From: Pelagivirga sediminicola
Lineage (GTDB): Bacteria; Pseudomonadota; Alphaproteobacteria; Rhodobacterales; Rhodobacteraceae
Direction: 5' to 3'
NCBI RefSeq assembly: GCF_003072125.1
Contig: NZ_QCYH01000011.1
Span: 1 to 64,000 of the forward strand
Length of the DNA stretch: 64,000 nucleotides
Shown here piece after piece: positions 24,718 through 36,573 of this stretch; positions within the stretch are counted from its first letter, which is position 1, and every line of letters starts with the position of its first letter. The notes below the pieces were generated by a model. It saw only the letters and a program-made list of their open reading frames with translations. It had not been told where the DNA came from and made no database searches. Made by a program: the position numbers and the translations under genes.

Positions 24718-25536
24718 ATGGCGAACTGGCTGAAATCCCCCGCATCAGAGACACAAGTCACCCATGGCCAGCGCCTGTGGCTCTACGTGTTTGCGGGCAT
24801 CGTCATGGTGCTGCTGGTGCTGCCCACGCTGGTGGTGATCCCGATGTCCTTCTCGGATTCGCAATACCTGGAATTCCCGCCCGAGACGTGGTCCCTGCGC
24901 TGGTACAGACACTATTTCGGCTCGGACGAATGGATGCTGGCCACCGTCACATCGGTGAAAACCGCGGTGCTGACCATGCTGGTCGCGACCCCGATCGGCG
25001 TGCTGGCGGCCTATGCGCTGCACGCGTCGAAGCTGCCCTATGTGCGGGCCGCGTTCGTCATGCTGATCACGCCGATGATGGTGCCTGTCGTGCTGATCGC
25101 GGTCGGTGCGTTCTATGCCTATGTCAAATTGCAGATCCTTTACACGATCACCGGCCTTGTGCTGGCGCATACGCTGCTGGCGATCCCGCTGGTGGTGATC
25201 GTCACCGGCTCGGCGCTGAAGGGGTATGACATGAACCAGGAGAACGCCGCGCGGTCGCTGGGCGCGCCGCGCTGGCGCGCGTTCCTGACGATTACCCTGC
25301 CGCAGATCCGCTTTGCCGTGGTCACGTCGATGGTGCTGTCCTTCCTTGCCTCCTTTGACGAGGTGGTGATCGCCATGTTCATTTCGGGCGGCGACAATCC
25401 GACGCTGACGCGCAACATGTTCAACGCGCTGCGCGACCAGATCGACCCGACGATTGCCGCGATCTCGACCCTCATGATCCTTGTGACGACCCTGATGATG
25501 GTCCTTGCGTCGCTCTTTGGCCGCGGCAAGTCCTGA
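24718..25536 (+). CDS. Polyamine-type ABC permease 2 (PotC-like)
   Basis: 272-residue permease with six membrane helices and the coupling loop [20 protein letters not shown]. It forms the heterodimeric channel with the preceding protein. A broken GMC oxidoreductase gene follows after 4 bases, so catabolic genes were once co-transcribed. Confidence 0.92.
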   Translation: MANWLKSPASETQVTHGQRLWLYVFAGIVMVLLVLPTLVVIPMSFSDSQYLEFPPETWSLRWYRHYFGSDEWMLATVTSVKTAVLTMLVATPIGVLAAYALHASKLPYVRAAFVMLITPMMVPVVLIAVGAFYAYVKLQILYTITGLVLAHTLLAIPLVVIVTGSALKGYDMNQENAARSLGAPRWRAFLTITLPQIRFAVVTSMVLSFLASFDEVVIAMFISGGDNPTLTRNMFNALRDQIDPTIAAISTLMILVTTLMMVLASLFGRGKS

Positions 25537-25540
25537 CCCG

Positions 25541-27141
25541 ATGGAGCGGCATGATTACATCATCGTCGGCGCGGGATCGGCCGACGCGGCGCTGGCGGCA
25601 AGGCTGGCGGGGGCGGGCAAATCCGTCCTGCTGCTGGAGGCCGGCGGCGCGGGGCGGCATCCTTGGGTGACCATCCCGCTGGTTATGGCAAGGTGTTCCA
25701 TGATGCGCGGTTCAACTGGAAATACTCGACCGAGCCCGAGCCGGAGCTGAACGGGCGGCGCATCTACTGGCCGCGCGGCAAGGTTCTGGGCGGCTCGTCG
25801 GCGATCAACGCGATGGTCTGGGTGCGCGGGCATCCGGCCGATTACGCCGAATGGGGCGCCGCCGCGCCCGGCTGGGGCTGGGAGGACGTGGTGCCGGTGT
25901 TCCGCCGGATCGAGCGCTGGACAGGCGGAGCCTGCGCGCATCGGGGCGGCGACGGGCCCTTGTCAGTGACGGATATGGGCGGCGCGATGCATCCGCTGAC
26001 GCGTGCCTATGTCCGCGCGGCCGAGCAGGCCGGCATCCCCACCAACACCGATTACAACGGCGCCGCCATGGAAGGCGCGGGGTTCTACCAGATCAGCACG
26101 GCGGGCGGGCGGCGCGCCTCGACCGCGCAAGCGTATCTGCGCGCCGCGCGCAAGCTGCCGAACCTGCGCATCGTCTGCGGCGCGATGGCGACGCGAATCG
26201 TGATGGAAGGGCGCTGTGCCACCGGCATCGACTATGTGCAGAGGGGCAGGGCGCAGACCGCCCGCGCGGGCGAAGTGATCCTGTGCGGCGGCGCGATCAA
26301 CTCGCCGCAGCTGCTGATGCTGTCGGGGATCGGCCCGGCGGCGCATCTGCGCGACCATGGCATCGAGGTGGTGCAGGACGCGCCCCATGTCGGCCGGAAC
26401 CTGATGGATCATCTGGGCAGCGATCACCTGTTCCGCACGCGCGTGCCCAGCCTCAACCAGGTGCTGCGCCCGTGGTGGGGCAAGGCGCTGGCGGGGATGC
26501 AATATGTCGCGGCGCAGCGCGGCCCGCTGGCGATGAGCCTCAATCAGGGCGGCGGGTTCATCCGGCTGGCGGGCGGCGACGGCCCGCCCGACACGCAGCT
26601 TTATTTCTCGCCGCTCAGCTATTCCAGCGCGCCCACGGGCAAGCGGCCCCTGATGAGCCCCGATCCCTTCCCGGCGGTGCGGCTCGGCTTCAATCCTGCC
26701 AAGCCCACCAGCCGGGGCAGCGTCACCTTGCGCAGCCGCGATCCGCTGGCGGCGCCGGTGATGCGCGGCGGGTATCTGGCGACCGAACACGACCGCCGGT
26801 TGATGATCGCCGGCACGCGCGAGGTGCGGCGCATCGCGTCGATGCCTGCCCTGAAGGACGTCATCGAGACAGAGCTGGACCCCGGCCCCGATTGCGTCAC
26901 CGATGACGAGATCCTTGATTTCGCAAGGGCAGAGGCATGGACGGTGTTCCATCAATGCGGCACCTGCCGGATGGGGCAGGACGCCGCCGCGTCGGTCGTC
27001 GGGCCGGATCTGCGGGTGCATGGGGTGGCGGGGCTGCGCGTTGCCGATGCCTCGATTTTCCCGACCATTCCCACGGGCAACACCAACGCCCCCGCCGTGA
27101 TGGTGGGCGAGCGCGCGTTTGACCTGATTACCCAAGGATAG
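25541..27141 (+). pseudogene. GMC-family oxidoreductase (choline/alcohol dehydrogenase-like), frameshifted
   Basis: The gene would encode about 533 residues of a flavin alcohol or choline dehydrogenase-like enzyme. The first 47 codons ([13 protein letters not shown]...HPWVTIPL) read in one frame and the rest ([16 protein letters not shown]... to the end) in the next. One G is missing at about 25681-25682: CCGCTGGTTATGG instead of CCGCTGGGTTATGG. The second part is otherwise intact, with GGSSAINAMVWVRGHP, HQCGTCRMG and the C-terminal TGNTNAPA region. In addition the third glycine of the FAD motif is aspartate (GAGSAD instead of GAGSAG). It is either a pseudogene or a sequencing error at the G run, but the glycine change argues for real decay. 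Confidence 0.85.
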
Positions 27142-27147
27142 AGACAG

Positions 27148-28249
27148 ATGAAAATCACGAAGATCGAGACATTCACCACCGAATTCGTCGGCTTCGTGCG
27201 GCTGACGGCCGAGGATGGCAGCATCGGCTGGGGGCAGGTTTCGACCTATCATTCGGACATCACCTGCATGGTGCTGCACCGGCAGGTGGCGCCCCATGTG
27301 CTGGGGCAGGACAGCACCGATCTGGACGATCTGCTGGATCTGGTGGCCGAGCGCGAGCATAAATTCCCCGGCTCCTACCTGCGCCGGGCGATGGCGGGGT
27401 TCGACACCGCGCTGTGGGATCTGCGCGGGCGCGTTGCGGGCAAGCCGGTGGTGGAGCTGCTGGGCGGCACGCCGGGGCGCATCCGCGCCTATGCCAGCTC
27501 GATGAAGCGCGACATCACGCCAAAAGATGAGGCCGAGCGCATGAAGCGGCTGCGCGATGCGCATGGCTTTGACGCGTTCAAGGTGCGCGCGGGCGCCGAG
27601 GTGGGGCGGCCGCGACGAATGGCCGGGCCGCACCGAGGAGATCATTCCCCTGATGCGCCGAGAGATGGGCGCGGATGCCGCCCTGCTGATCGACGCCAAC
27701 AGCTGCTATGCGCCCGAGCGCGCCATCGAAGTGGGCCGGATGCTGGAGGATCACGGATTCACCCATTATGAGGAGCCGTGCCCCTATTGGGAGCTGGAGC
27801 AGACGCGGCAGGTCACCGAGGCGCTGGATATCGACGTGACGGGCGGCGAGCAGGATTGCGATCTGCCGACATGGCGGCGCATGATCGACATGCGCGCGGT
27901 CGATATCGTGCAGCCCGATATCCTCTATCTGGGGGGCATCGCGCGCACCTTGCGCGTGGTGCGCATGGCCGAGGCGGCGCGGCTGCCGGTGACGCCGCAT
28001 TGCGCCAACCTGTCGCTGGTCACGCTGTTCACCATGCATCTTTTGCGCGCGATTCCCAATGCCGGGAAATACCTGGAGTTCAGCATCGAGGGCGCGGATT
28101 ACTACCCGTGGCAGGAGGGGCTGTTCACCTCCGACCCCTACCGAATCGAGGACGGACACGCCACCGTGAGCGATGCGCCGGGCTGGGGCATCGAAATCGC
28201 GCCGGAGTGGCTGGCGCGGGCGGGATATAGTGTCTCGGTCGCGGATTAG
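27148..28249 (+). pseudogene. Enolase-superfamily (mandelate racemase-like) enzyme, frameshifted
   Basis: About 366 codons of a mandelate racemase/muconate-lactonising family dehydratase or racemase. The N-terminal part (MKITKIETFTTEFVGFVRL to FKVRAGAEVG) is in one frame and the C-terminal part (RDEWPGRTEEI to the end) in another. The junction is at 27604-27607, where four bases GGGC stand in place of three: one extra G, or two bases lost. Catalytic metal ligands are all present after the shift: LLIDANS, THYEEPCPYWE and GGEQD, with VTPHCA as the base region. Without the shift it would be intact. It lies 6 bases after the broken GMC gene. Confidence 0.85.
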
Positions 28250-28366
28250 AGCCGCATCTTGCTCTGAAAATCACTCCAAGGGCGTGCGTCAGGCGGTCTT
28301 AAGCTGGGCTTAAGGCTGGTGCGATCTGTCTGGACGGGAGAAGACGGAGCAGAAAGGAAAAGATCG

Positions 28367-28924
28367 ATGAAACCTCTTGTGACACGCCGCGCCGCGCTGT
28401 TGTCCGGTCTGGCCGCAACGGTCGGTCTGGCGACGCCGAACATTCTGCGGGCCGAAGGCGCCAGCCGGCGCAACGCGTCCAGCTTTACGGTGCAGAACTG
28501 GCAGGATCACTTCGACGATCTGGGCGTTGCCACCATCGTGTGCGATACCGCCTCGCGCGCGCTGCATTTCTGGAGCGGCGACGGCAGCGATTATCGCGTC
28601 TATCCGACATCTGTCCCGATCAGCGAGGATCTGACCAAGCGCGGCTATACCAAGATAGTGCGCAAGAAGGTCGGCCCCGACTGGACGCCCACGGCATCCA
28701 TGATGGAGCGCTATCCCGAATATCACTATATGCCGCCCGGTCCCGACAACCCGCTGGGCACACATGCGATGTATTTTGACTGGCCCGCCTACCTGATCCA
28801 CGGCACCCATGACACCCGCAAGATCGGGCGCAAGTCGTCGGACGGCTGCATCGGTCTTTATAATGAAAAGATCGAAGAGCTGTTCGGGCTCTGCCCCGTC
28901 GGCACGCAGGTGCGGCTGATTTAA
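28367..28924 (+). CDS. L,D-transpeptidase (YkuD domain), exported
   Basis: 185-residue periplasmic peptidoglycan cross-linking enzyme family member. A twin-arginine-like signal (TRRAALLSGLAATVGLATP) starts at residue 7. The YkuD core is in the C-terminal half, with the catalytic-site histidine in HGTHDTRKIGR and the nucleophile cysteine in SSDGCIGLYN. The start ATG at 28367 follows AAAGGAAAAG; the frame is open further upstream without support. It stands alone with its own 117-base upstream gap and converges on the next transporter operon. An envelope-maintenance role is inferred. Confidence 0.9.
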   Translation: MKPLVTRRAALLSGLAATVGLATPNILRAEGASRRNASSFTVQNWQDHFDDLGVATIVCDTASRALHFWSGDGSDYRVYPTSVPISEDLTKRGYTKIVRKKVGPDWTPTASMMERYPEYHYMPPGPDNPLGTHAMYFDWPAYLIHGTHDTRKIGRKSSDGCIGLYNEKIEELFGLCPVGTQVRLI

Positions 28925-28926
28925 GG

Positions 28927-29778
28927 TCAGCTGCGTTTCTGGAACGCGATAAGGGTCAACGCGAGCAGCGATGAGCCCAGCATCAAAAGCAGCGACACCG
29001 CGTTCAGCAGCGGTGTCGAGCCTTCCTTGAGCCGGTCGAACATCGCGATCGTCAGCGGCGCATCCGAGCCGACCAGCATCAGCGTGGTGTTGAAATTCTC
29101 GAAGCTCATCAGGAAGGCGACCACGCCCGCGCCGACGATGGCGGGCATCAGGAACGGAATGGTGATGGTGCGCACCGCCGTCAGGCGATTGGCGCCAAGG
29201 TTCAGCGCTGCCTCCTCCAGCGACTGGTCGAATTTCTGCAGGCGGGCCGAGATCACCAGCGTCGCGATGGTGGTGATGAAGGAAAACTGCCCCAGCACCA
29301 CCAGCACGAGGCCGGGGCGCAGGAACACCGCGTCGATTTTGGCGGTGTCCCACAGCCCGTTGGCCACGGTCGAGGAAAACACCAGGATCGAGATGCCCAG
29401 CACGATCCCCGGCACCACCAGCGGCAACAGCATCAGCACGTAAAGCACGCCGCGCCCGCGGAACTTGTAGCGGTTGAACAGGAACGCGTTGGACGTGCCG
29501 ACCGCCACCGACAGCACCGCGACGCAGGCGCCGACGATGGCGGATGTGGCAATGGCGCCAAGGATGCTGCGCTCGTGAAAGACGCCGATCTTGGGCGCGG
29601 TTTTGCCGAAGAACCAGTCCAGCGTGAAGCCCTGCCACGGCAGCGAGGGGAACTGGCTGTCGTTGAAGGCAAAGACGGCGACGACGGCCAGAGGCAGCAC
29701 CAGATAGACGAAGAACAGCGCGACATAGCCGGTCCAGATGACGCGCAGCGCGCGGGGGGTGGGGATGGTCGGGATCAT
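28927..29778 (-). CDS. Polyamine-type ABC permease 2, second system
   Basis: 283-residue PotC-like permease with six membrane helices and coupling loop EEAALNLGANRLTAVRTITI. Start ATG 29778 overlaps the stop of the partner permease as ATGA. It is the last gene of a four-gene minus-strand operon (binding protein, ATPase, permease, permease). Confidence 0.9.
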   Translation of the reverse strand: MIPTIPTPRALRVIWTGYVALFFVYLVLPLAVVAVFAFNDSQFPSLPWQGFTLDWFFGKTAPKIGVFHERSILGAIATSAIVGACVAVLSVAVGTSNAFLFNRYKFRGRGVLYVLMLLPLVVPGIVLGISILVFSSTVANGLWDTAKIDAVFLRPGLVLVVLGQFSFITTIATLVISARLQKFDQSLEEAALNLGANRLTAVRTITIPFLMPAIVGAGVVAFLMSFENFNTTLMLVGSDAPLTIAMFDRLKEGSTPLLNAVSLLLMLGSSLLALTLIAFQKRS

Positions 29779-30632
29779 CCCATCGTCCTTTCCAGCGTCT
29801 GGCCCGTCAGGCGCAGCATTGCCCAGATGATGAAGCTTGAGGCGAAGAGCAGCATGAAGCCGAAGGCCGCCCCCAGCTCCCAATTGAAGCGGACGATGAA
29901 TTGCGAATAGATCATCTCGGTGAACCACAGGCTGTCCTTGCCGCCCAGCATGGTTGGGGTCAGGTAGTTGCCCAAGGACAGCATGAACACCACGATGCAG
30001 CCCGAGACGATGCCGGGCACGGCGTGGGGAATCACGATCTCGCGCATCACCGACCAGCCGGAACCGCCGAGGTCATAGCCCGCCTCGATCACCGCGTCGT
30101 CAAGGCTGTCCAGCGTCGTGACCAGCGGGACGACCATGAACAGCATCGACGTATAGACAAGGCCGGTCATGATGGCGGCGTCGTTATAGAGCATCTCGAC
30201 CGGGCCACTGACCAGACCCGACCATTGCAGGAATTGCGAGATGACGCCGGTTTCCCGCAGGAGGATCATCCAGCCGAAGGTGCGCACCAGCTCGGACACC
30301 CAGAAGGGGATGAGGCAGAGCAGGAACAGGACCGAGCGGGCGCGCCCGCGCACCATTTTCGCGATGTAGTAGGAGACCGGGAAGGCGATCAGCAGGGTGA
30401 TGAGGGTGGCCAGGATCGACATGACCGCCGTGCGCATGAAGGTGCGCATATAGAGCGGCTCGGTCAGGACGGTTTTGTAATTGGCGATGCTGGTTTCATA
30501 TTCGCCGACGCCGACACGTTCGCGCAGGGACAGCATCAGCATGTCGACATGCGGGATGATGATCAGCAGCGTCAGCCACAGCAGGAGCGGCATCAGCAGC
30601 AGGATGAATCCAAGGCGCGCGCTGGCGGCCAT
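29775..30632 (-). CDS. Polyamine-type ABC permease 1, second system
   Basis: 285-residue PotB-like permease with six membrane helices and coupling loop EAGYDLGGSGWSVMREIVIP. It lies 3 bases downstream of the ATPase gene and overlaps the next permease by 4 bases. Confidence 0.9.
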   Translation of the reverse strand: MAASARLGFILLLMPLLLWLTLLIIIPHVDMLMLSLRERVGVGEYETSIANYKTVLTEPLYMRTFMRTAVMSILATLITLLIAFPVSYYIAKMVRGRARSVLFLLCLIPFWVSELVRTFGWMILLRETGVISQFLQWSGLVSGPVEMLYNDAAIMTGLVYTSMLFMVVPLVTTLDSLDDAVIEAGYDLGGSGWSVMREIVIPHAVPGIVSGCIVVFMLSLGNYLTPTMLGGKDSLWFTEMIYSQFIVRFNWELGAAFGFMLLFASSFIIWAMLRLTGQTLERTMG

Positions 30633-30635
30633 GCC

Positions 30636-31739
<1,104 letters not shown>

Positions 31740-31757
31740 GGGTATTTCCGTATAGGG

Positions 31758-31786
31758 GGCGGGCGGCCCGGACCGGGCCGCCCGCC
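31758..31786 (-). promoter_or_regulatory. Intercistronic 13-bp GC hairpin after the binding-protein gene
   Basis: GGCGGGCGGCCCG (31758-31770) pairs perfectly with the segment 31774-31786 around a 3-base loop. All 13 pairs are G-C. No U tract follows on the minus strand, so it is more likely an mRNA-stabilising element than a terminator. Confidence 0.7.
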
Positions 31787-31794
31787 GGGATCGT

Positions 31795-32862
31795 TTATTG
31801 CGCGGCCTTCACGCGGTCAAGGATGCCGCCCTCGATCGCTTCCAGACCTGCGGGGACGGGGGGATACCACTTGATGTTGTCCACGGCCTCGGCCGGGAAG
31901 CTGCCCTGATACTGCGCCTTCAGCTCGTCCGAGGCAAACTCGTCCGCGCCCTTGGAGGCGGTGAAATTGCCGGCGGATTCGGTGATCATCGCGGCGATTT
32001 CGGGCTGCATCACGAAGTTGATGTAATCATAGGCCGCCTGATCGGACTTGCCCTTGGCGGGCAGAACGAAGGTGTCGATCCAGCCCAGAGCGCCGGAGGT
32101 GGGCGCGACGAAGTTGATGTCGGCGTTGTCGCTGTTCAGCTTCCAGCCGCCGGTATCCCATGCCATCGCGGCGACAACCTCGCCCGAGCGCACGAGGTTC
32201 AGCAGCTCGTCACCGCCCGACCAGTAGGTCTTGACCACGGGCTTGCACTCGATCAGCTTTTGCTCGACCTGCTCCATGATCTCGGTATAGGCGGCCTCGT
32301 CGCCGTAGGCCTCGAACGGGTCGAGACCCATCGAGAAGGCAAAGCCGATCAGCGTCGGCCGCTTGAGCCGGTAGGACACCTTGCCCTCCAGCGACGGATC
32401 GCACAGGTCGGTGTAATCCTTGACGCCGTCGGCCTCGGCGGTGTTCACGATCAGGCCGCTGGTGCCCCAGATATGCGGCACGGCGTAGATTTCGCCATCG
32501 ACGGTCGAATTCTTCTTGGTCGCCTCCAGCATGGAGGGGGTGAACAACTCGGTCTTGATCTGGCTCATGTCGAGCGGCTTGTAGATGCCGAATTCCTTTT
32601 GCGGGCCTTCGATGCGGTCCTGGCTGGGCTGGGCGAGGTCAAAGCCGCCGCCGCCGGTGGCGCGCAGCTTGGCGATCATTTCCTCGTTGTTGGACATCGT
32701 GACCTCGACCTTGTGGCCGGTCTCTTCCTCGAACTTGGCGATGACGTTGTCGGGGGCGTAGCCGCCCCATGTCAGCAGGCGCAGCGTGTCGGCCTGCGCG
32801 GCGCCGGCCAGCAACGCGGCGCTTGCGACGCCTGCGGTCAGTCTGAACAAAATGCTTTTCAT
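31795..32862 (-). CDS. Polyamine-type ABC solute-binding protein, second system
   Basis: 355-residue PotD/PotF-like periplasmic protein with signal peptide residues 1-25 (AGAAQA cleavage). The mature start is DTLRLLTWGGYAPDNVIAKF, the pattern of spermidine/putrescine binders. The start at 32862 is chosen because the signal peptide begins there. It is the first gene of the operon, with a 210-base upstream gap for its promoter. The ligand is inferred only at class level. Confidence 0.9.
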   Translation of the reverse strand: MKSILFRLTAGVASAALLAGAAQADTLRLLTWGGYAPDNVIAKFEEETGHKVEVTMSNNEEMIAKLRATGGGGFDLAQPSQDRIEGPQKEFGIYKPLDMSQIKTELFTPSMLEATKKNSTVDGEIYAVPHIWGTSGLIVNTAEADGVKDYTDLCDPSLEGKVSYRLKRPTLIGFAFSMGLDPFEAYGDEAAYTEIMEQVEQKLIECKPVVKTYWSGGDELLNLVRSGEVVAAMAWDTGGWKLNSDNADINFVAPTSGALGWIDTFVLPAKGKSDQAAYDYINFVMQPEIAAMITESAGNFTASKGADEFASDELKAQYQGSFPAEAVDNIKWYPPVPAGLEAIEGGILDRVKAAQ

Positions 32863-33072
32863 GTCTTTCTCCCTTGGCATGTTTGGAAAACCACGCCGCG
32901 TCCTTATCTGGTGAATGAAACGGTTTCGTGACGCGTGCGCTACCGTCCGCCCTGAATGTGCGGTTCGGTGTCGGCCCCGGACAATAGGCCCAGTTTGGCG
33001 GCACCCGTCAACAGAGGACATCGGCGCCGGGGCCTGAAATTTAACTTTTGGTCAAAATTGCGGGCCGCGCGG

Positions 33073-34695
33073 TCAGCTTGCGCCTTCCAGCGCGCGCTCG
33101 TATTCCTGCCCCGGTATCGCATCCAGCAGCGACTGGGTGTATTCGGTGTCGGGATTGTGCAGCACCTTGCCCGCGGGGCCCGCCTCGACGATCTTGCCCT
33201 TTTGCATGACGATGATCCGGTCGCAGATGCGCGCGGCGACGCGCAGATCGTGGGTGATGAAAAGCATCGACAGGTCCAGCCGCGTCTTCAGATCGGCCAG
33301 AAGGTCCAGCACCTGCGCCTGAATGGAGACGTCCAGCGCCGATACGGCCTCGTCCGCGATGATGATTTTCGGGTCCAGCGCCAATGCGCGGGCGATGCCG
33401 ATGCGCTGGCGCTGGCCGCCGGAGAATTCATGCGGAAACCGGTTCATGGCCGAGGCGTCAAGGCCGACCAGCTCCAGCAGCTCGCGCGCCTTTTCCTGCG
33501 CCTCGCGCTTGGGCGTGCCGTAGGCGATCAGCCCCTCGGTCAGGATGCGGGACACGCGGGCGCGGGGGTTGAGCGAGGAATAGGGATCCTGAAAGATCAT
33601 CTGAAGGTTGCGGCGCCTCTCGCGCAGCTCGGTGCCGGACATATGGGCAATGTCGGCGCCGTCCACCATGACGCGCCCGCCATCGGGCGTCAGAAGCCGC
33701 ACGAGGCAGCGGCCCACGGTGGATTTGCCCGAGCCGGATTCGCCCACGATGCCGATGGTTTCCCCGGCGAACAGCTCGAAGCTGACGTCCTGCCCCGCCT
33801 TGACCACGCGGCGCTTGCCGAACAGCTTGCCAGAGCCGGTGGAGAAGGTTTTCTGCAGCCCCTCGACGGTCAGGATGGGCGCGCGCGTCTGCTCCTCGGC
33901 CTCTTTCCGCTGGGTCAGGCGGGGAATCGCGTCGATCAGGGCGCGGGTATAGGGGTGCTGGGGCCTCAAGAGCACCTCGTCCGCGGTGCCGGATTCGACG
34001 ATCTTGCCGGTCTGCATGACGATGACGCGGTCGGCGATGTCGGCAACCACGCCGAAATCATGGGTGATGAAGATGACGGCCATGCCGCGCTTTTGGCGCA
34101 GATCCTCGATCAGTTTCAGGATCTGCGCCTGCGTGGTCACGTCGAGCGCCGTCGTCGGCTCGTCCGCGATCAGGATATCGGGCTCCAGCGCCAGCGCCAT
34201 GGCGATCATCACGCGCTGGCGCTGCCCGCCGGACAGCTGGAAGGGATAGGCGCGGATCGCCGCATCGGGGTCCGGGATGCCGACCTCGTGCAAGAGCTCC
34301 AGCGCGCGCTTGCGGCGCTCGGTGCCGGTAAGGGCGCCATGCGCCTCGAACACTTCGGCGATCTGGGCGCCGACGCGCATCAGGGGATTGAGCGCGCTCA
34401 GCGGTTCCTGAAAGATCATCGAAATGCGGCTGCCGCGCAGTTTCAGCATCTCTTTTTCCGAAAGGCCAAGGATCGGCCTGCCGTCAAAGGTGATCGTGCC
34501 ATCCACGGGTTTGACGCCCTGCGGCAGCAGGCCCATGACCGCGTTGGCGGACATGGATTTACCGGACCCGGATTCGCCGACGATGCAGAGAATCTCGCCC
34601 TTATCGAGGTCGAAATTGATGTTCTGCGCGGCATATTTGCGATCGGCGCCTTCGGGCAGGGCGATGGCAAGGTCGCGGATTTGCAGCAGGCTCAT
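33073..34695 (-). CDS. Peptide-type ABC transporter ATPase, fused double-domain
   Basis: 540 residues containing two complete ATPase domains (DppD-like then DppF-like), a GsiA-like arrangement. Walker A motifs are GESGSGKSM near residue 40 and GESGSGKST near 318; signatures are [15 protein letters not shown] and [15 protein letters not shown]. Each domain ends in an oligopeptide/dipeptide-type C-terminal segment (QHPYTRAL). Its ATG overlaps the stop of the permease gene by 4 bases. The second peptide system in this window (57665-61315) keeps the two ATPases separate. Confidence 0.93.
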   Translation of the reverse strand: MSLLQIRDLAIALPEGADRKYAAQNINFDLDKGEILCIVGESGSGKSMSANAVMGLLPQGVKPVDGTITFDGRPILGLSEKEMLKLRGSRISMIFQEPLSALNPLMRVGAQIAEVFEAHGALTGTERRKRALELLHEVGIPDPDAAIRAYPFQLSGGQRQRVMIAMALALEPDILIADEPTTALDVTTQAQILKLIEDLRQKRGMAVIFITHDFGVVADIADRVIVMQTGKIVESGTADEVLLRPQHPYTRALIDAIPRLTQRKEAEEQTRAPILTVEGLQKTFSTGSGKLFGKRRVVKAGQDVSFELFAGETIGIVGESGSGKSTVGRCLVRLLTPDGGRVMVDGADIAHMSGTELRERRRNLQMIFQDPYSSLNPRARVSRILTEGLIAYGTPKREAQEKARELLELVGLDASAMNRFPHEFSGGQRQRIGIARALALDPKIIIADEAVSALDVSIQAQVLDLLADLKTRLDLSMLFITHDLRVAARICDRIIVMQKGKIVEAGPAGKVLHNPDTEYTQSLLDAIPGQEYERALEGAS

Positions 34696-35531
34696 TCGGA
34701 TTTCCTCGTCAAACGGGGGTTGAGCGCGTCATTCAGGCCCTCGCCGATCAGGTTCAGCGCCAGCACGGTCAAGAGGATCGCCATGCCGGGCAGGAAGGAC
34801 AGCCACCATGCGGTGCGGATGACGGTGCGCGCGGCGCCGATCATGTAACCCCATGACATGATGTTGGGATCACCCAGCCCGAGGAAGGACAGCGAGCTTT
34901 CCAGCAGGATCGCCTGGGCGATCATCAGCGAGGCCAGCACGATGATCGGGGGCAGGGCGTTCGGCAGGATGTGGCGCAGGATGATCTGCGTGTTGCCAAG
35001 GCCCGAGAGCGTTGCCGCCTCGACGAATTCGCGGGTGCGAAGGCTCAGGACCTCGCCGCGCACGAGGCGCGCGACGGGGGGCCATGAGACGACCGCGATG
35101 GCGATGATGACGAAGGTCAGGCTGGGCTGGAAGATCGCCAGAAGCACGATGGCCAGCGCGAAGCTGGGGATCGTCTGGAAGAACTCGGTAAAGCGCATCA
35201 GCGCGTCGTCGATGCGCCCGGCGAAATACCCGGCGCAGGCGCCCACCGGCACGCCGATGGCCAGCGCCACGATGGTGGACACCAGCCCGACCAGAAGGCT
35301 GACATAGGCGCCATGCGCCAGCCCGGCCAGCACGTCGCGCCCCAGCGCATCGGTGCCCAGCAGCAATCCTTCCTGCTCGAACGGGGGCAGGAACGGGCGC
35401 TGCACCATCTTCCACGGGCTTTGCGGAAAGACGATGGGCGCGAGGATGGCGGTAATGATGACAAGGGCCAGAATGAACAGGCCGATGACGGCGCCGCGGT
35501 TATAGCGGAAGCGTTTCCAGAAATCCCTCAT
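34692..35531 (-). CDS. Peptide-type ABC permease (DppC-like)
   Basis: 279-residue DppC/OppC-family permease with a short N-terminal helix and five to six more. The coupling loop reads EAATLSGLGNTQIILRHILP. Four-base overlaps on both sides (ATGA) show a tightly coupled operon. Confidence 0.92.
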   Translation of the reverse strand: MRDFWKRFRYNRGAVIGLFILALVIITAILAPIVFPQSPWKMVQRPFLPPFEQEGLLLGTDALGRDVLAGLAHGAYVSLLVGLVSTIVALAIGVPVGACAGYFAGRIDDALMRFTEFFQTIPSFALAIVLLAIFQPSLTFVIIAIAVVSWPPVARLVRGEVLSLRTREFVEAATLSGLGNTQIILRHILPNALPPIIVLASLMIAQAILLESSLSFLGLGDPNIMSWGYMIGAARTVIRTAWWLSFLPGMAILLTVLALNLIGEGLNDALNPRLTRKSE

Positions 35532-36499
35532 GCCGTCAGCCTTATGCGCGGGTCGATGATGACATAGACGACATCGGTGATCAGGTTGAACAGCAGCACC
35601 ATGGCCGCCGATATGTAGAAGACGCCGAGGATGACGTTATAGTCGCGCTGGTTGATCGCCTCGAACATCAGGCGGCCGATGCCGGGCCATGCAAACACCG
35701 TCTCGGTCAGGATCGCGCCGCCGAAAATCTGGCCCGCTTGCAGTCCCGCGAGGGTAATCACCGGCAGCAGCGCGTTGCGCAGGATGTGCCGGCGCTGGAT
35801 CACGCGGCGCTTGAGGCCCTTGGCGCGGGCGGTTTTCACGAAATCGAGGCGGCTGACCTCCAGCATCGAGGCGCGGGTCATGCGCATGTAGATCGCGGTG
35901 AAAAACAGGCCCAGCGTGGTGGCGGGCAGCACCAGATGCTTGGCCACGTCCAGCACATGCGCGAGGCCGGTATAGCCCGCGCCGATGGTGGAATAGCCAA
36001 AGCCGGGCAGCCAGCCCAGCCAGACCGAGAACACCAGCGCCGCCATCAGCGCGACCCAGAAGAGCGGGGTGGCATAGAAGAGCAGCGCGAGGGTGGAAAT
36101 GATCGTGTCGCCCCAGCTGCCCTGACGGGCGGAGGCGGCAACGCCCGCCACGACGCCCAGCACCAGCGACAGAACGAAGGCGACACCGGTCAGCAGCAGG
36201 GTGGCCGGCAGGCGGTCGCCGATCAGCTCGGCCACCGGCATCTGCTGGCGGAAGGAATAGCCAAGGTCGAGCTGCACCGCGCCCTTGATATAGATCCAAA
36301 GCTGCACATAAAGCGGCTGGTCAAGGCCGAAGCGCTGGCGCAGATCGGCGAGGAATTTCTCGTCCGCGGCGCCGGCCTCGCCTGCCATGACGGCGGCGGG
36401 ATCGCCGGGGGCGGCATGGATCAGCAGGAAGTTGAAGACAAGAATGGCCAGAAGGATGAAGACCGCCTTGACCAACCTGCCCAGGATGAAACGTACCAC
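35528..36499 (-). CDS. Peptide-type ABC permease (DppB-like)
   Basis: 323-residue DppB/OppB-family permease starting with the typical helix MVRFILGRLVKAVFILLAIL. The coupling loop KTARAKGLKRRVIQRRHILR is near residue 220. It follows the binding-protein gene after 74 bases containing a hairpin. Confidence 0.92.
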   Translation of the reverse strand: MVRFILGRLVKAVFILLAILVFNFLLIHAAPGDPAAVMAGEAGAADEKFLADLRQRFGLDQPLYVQLWIYIKGAVQLDLGYSFRQQMPVAELIGDRLPATLLLTGVAFVLSLVLGVVAGVAASARQGSWGDTIISTLALLFYATPLFWVALMAALVFSVWLGWLPGFGYSTIGAGYTGLAHVLDVAKHLVLPATTLGLFFTAIYMRMTRASMLEVSRLDFVKTARAKGLKRRVIQRRHILRNALLPVITLAGLQAGQIFGGAILTETVFAWPGIGRLMFEAINQRDYNVILGVFYISAAMVLLFNLITDVVYVIIDPRIRLTA

Positions 36500-36530
36500 G
36501 CTTGCTGCCCCGTTCGTTGAGTGTCAGATG

Positions 36531-36558
36531 GGTCCGGGACACCGCAGCGCCCCGGACC
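36531..36558 (-). promoter_or_regulatory. Intercistronic hairpin after the binding-protein gene
   Basis: GGTCCGGG (36531-36538) pairs perfectly with CCCGGACC (36551-36558). It has an 8-bp stem and a 12-base loop, starting 16 bases past the binding-protein stop, with no U tract. It is weaker than its counterparts in the other ABC operons. Confidence 0.5.
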
Positions 36559-36573
36559 GGAGGGCCGAAACCC

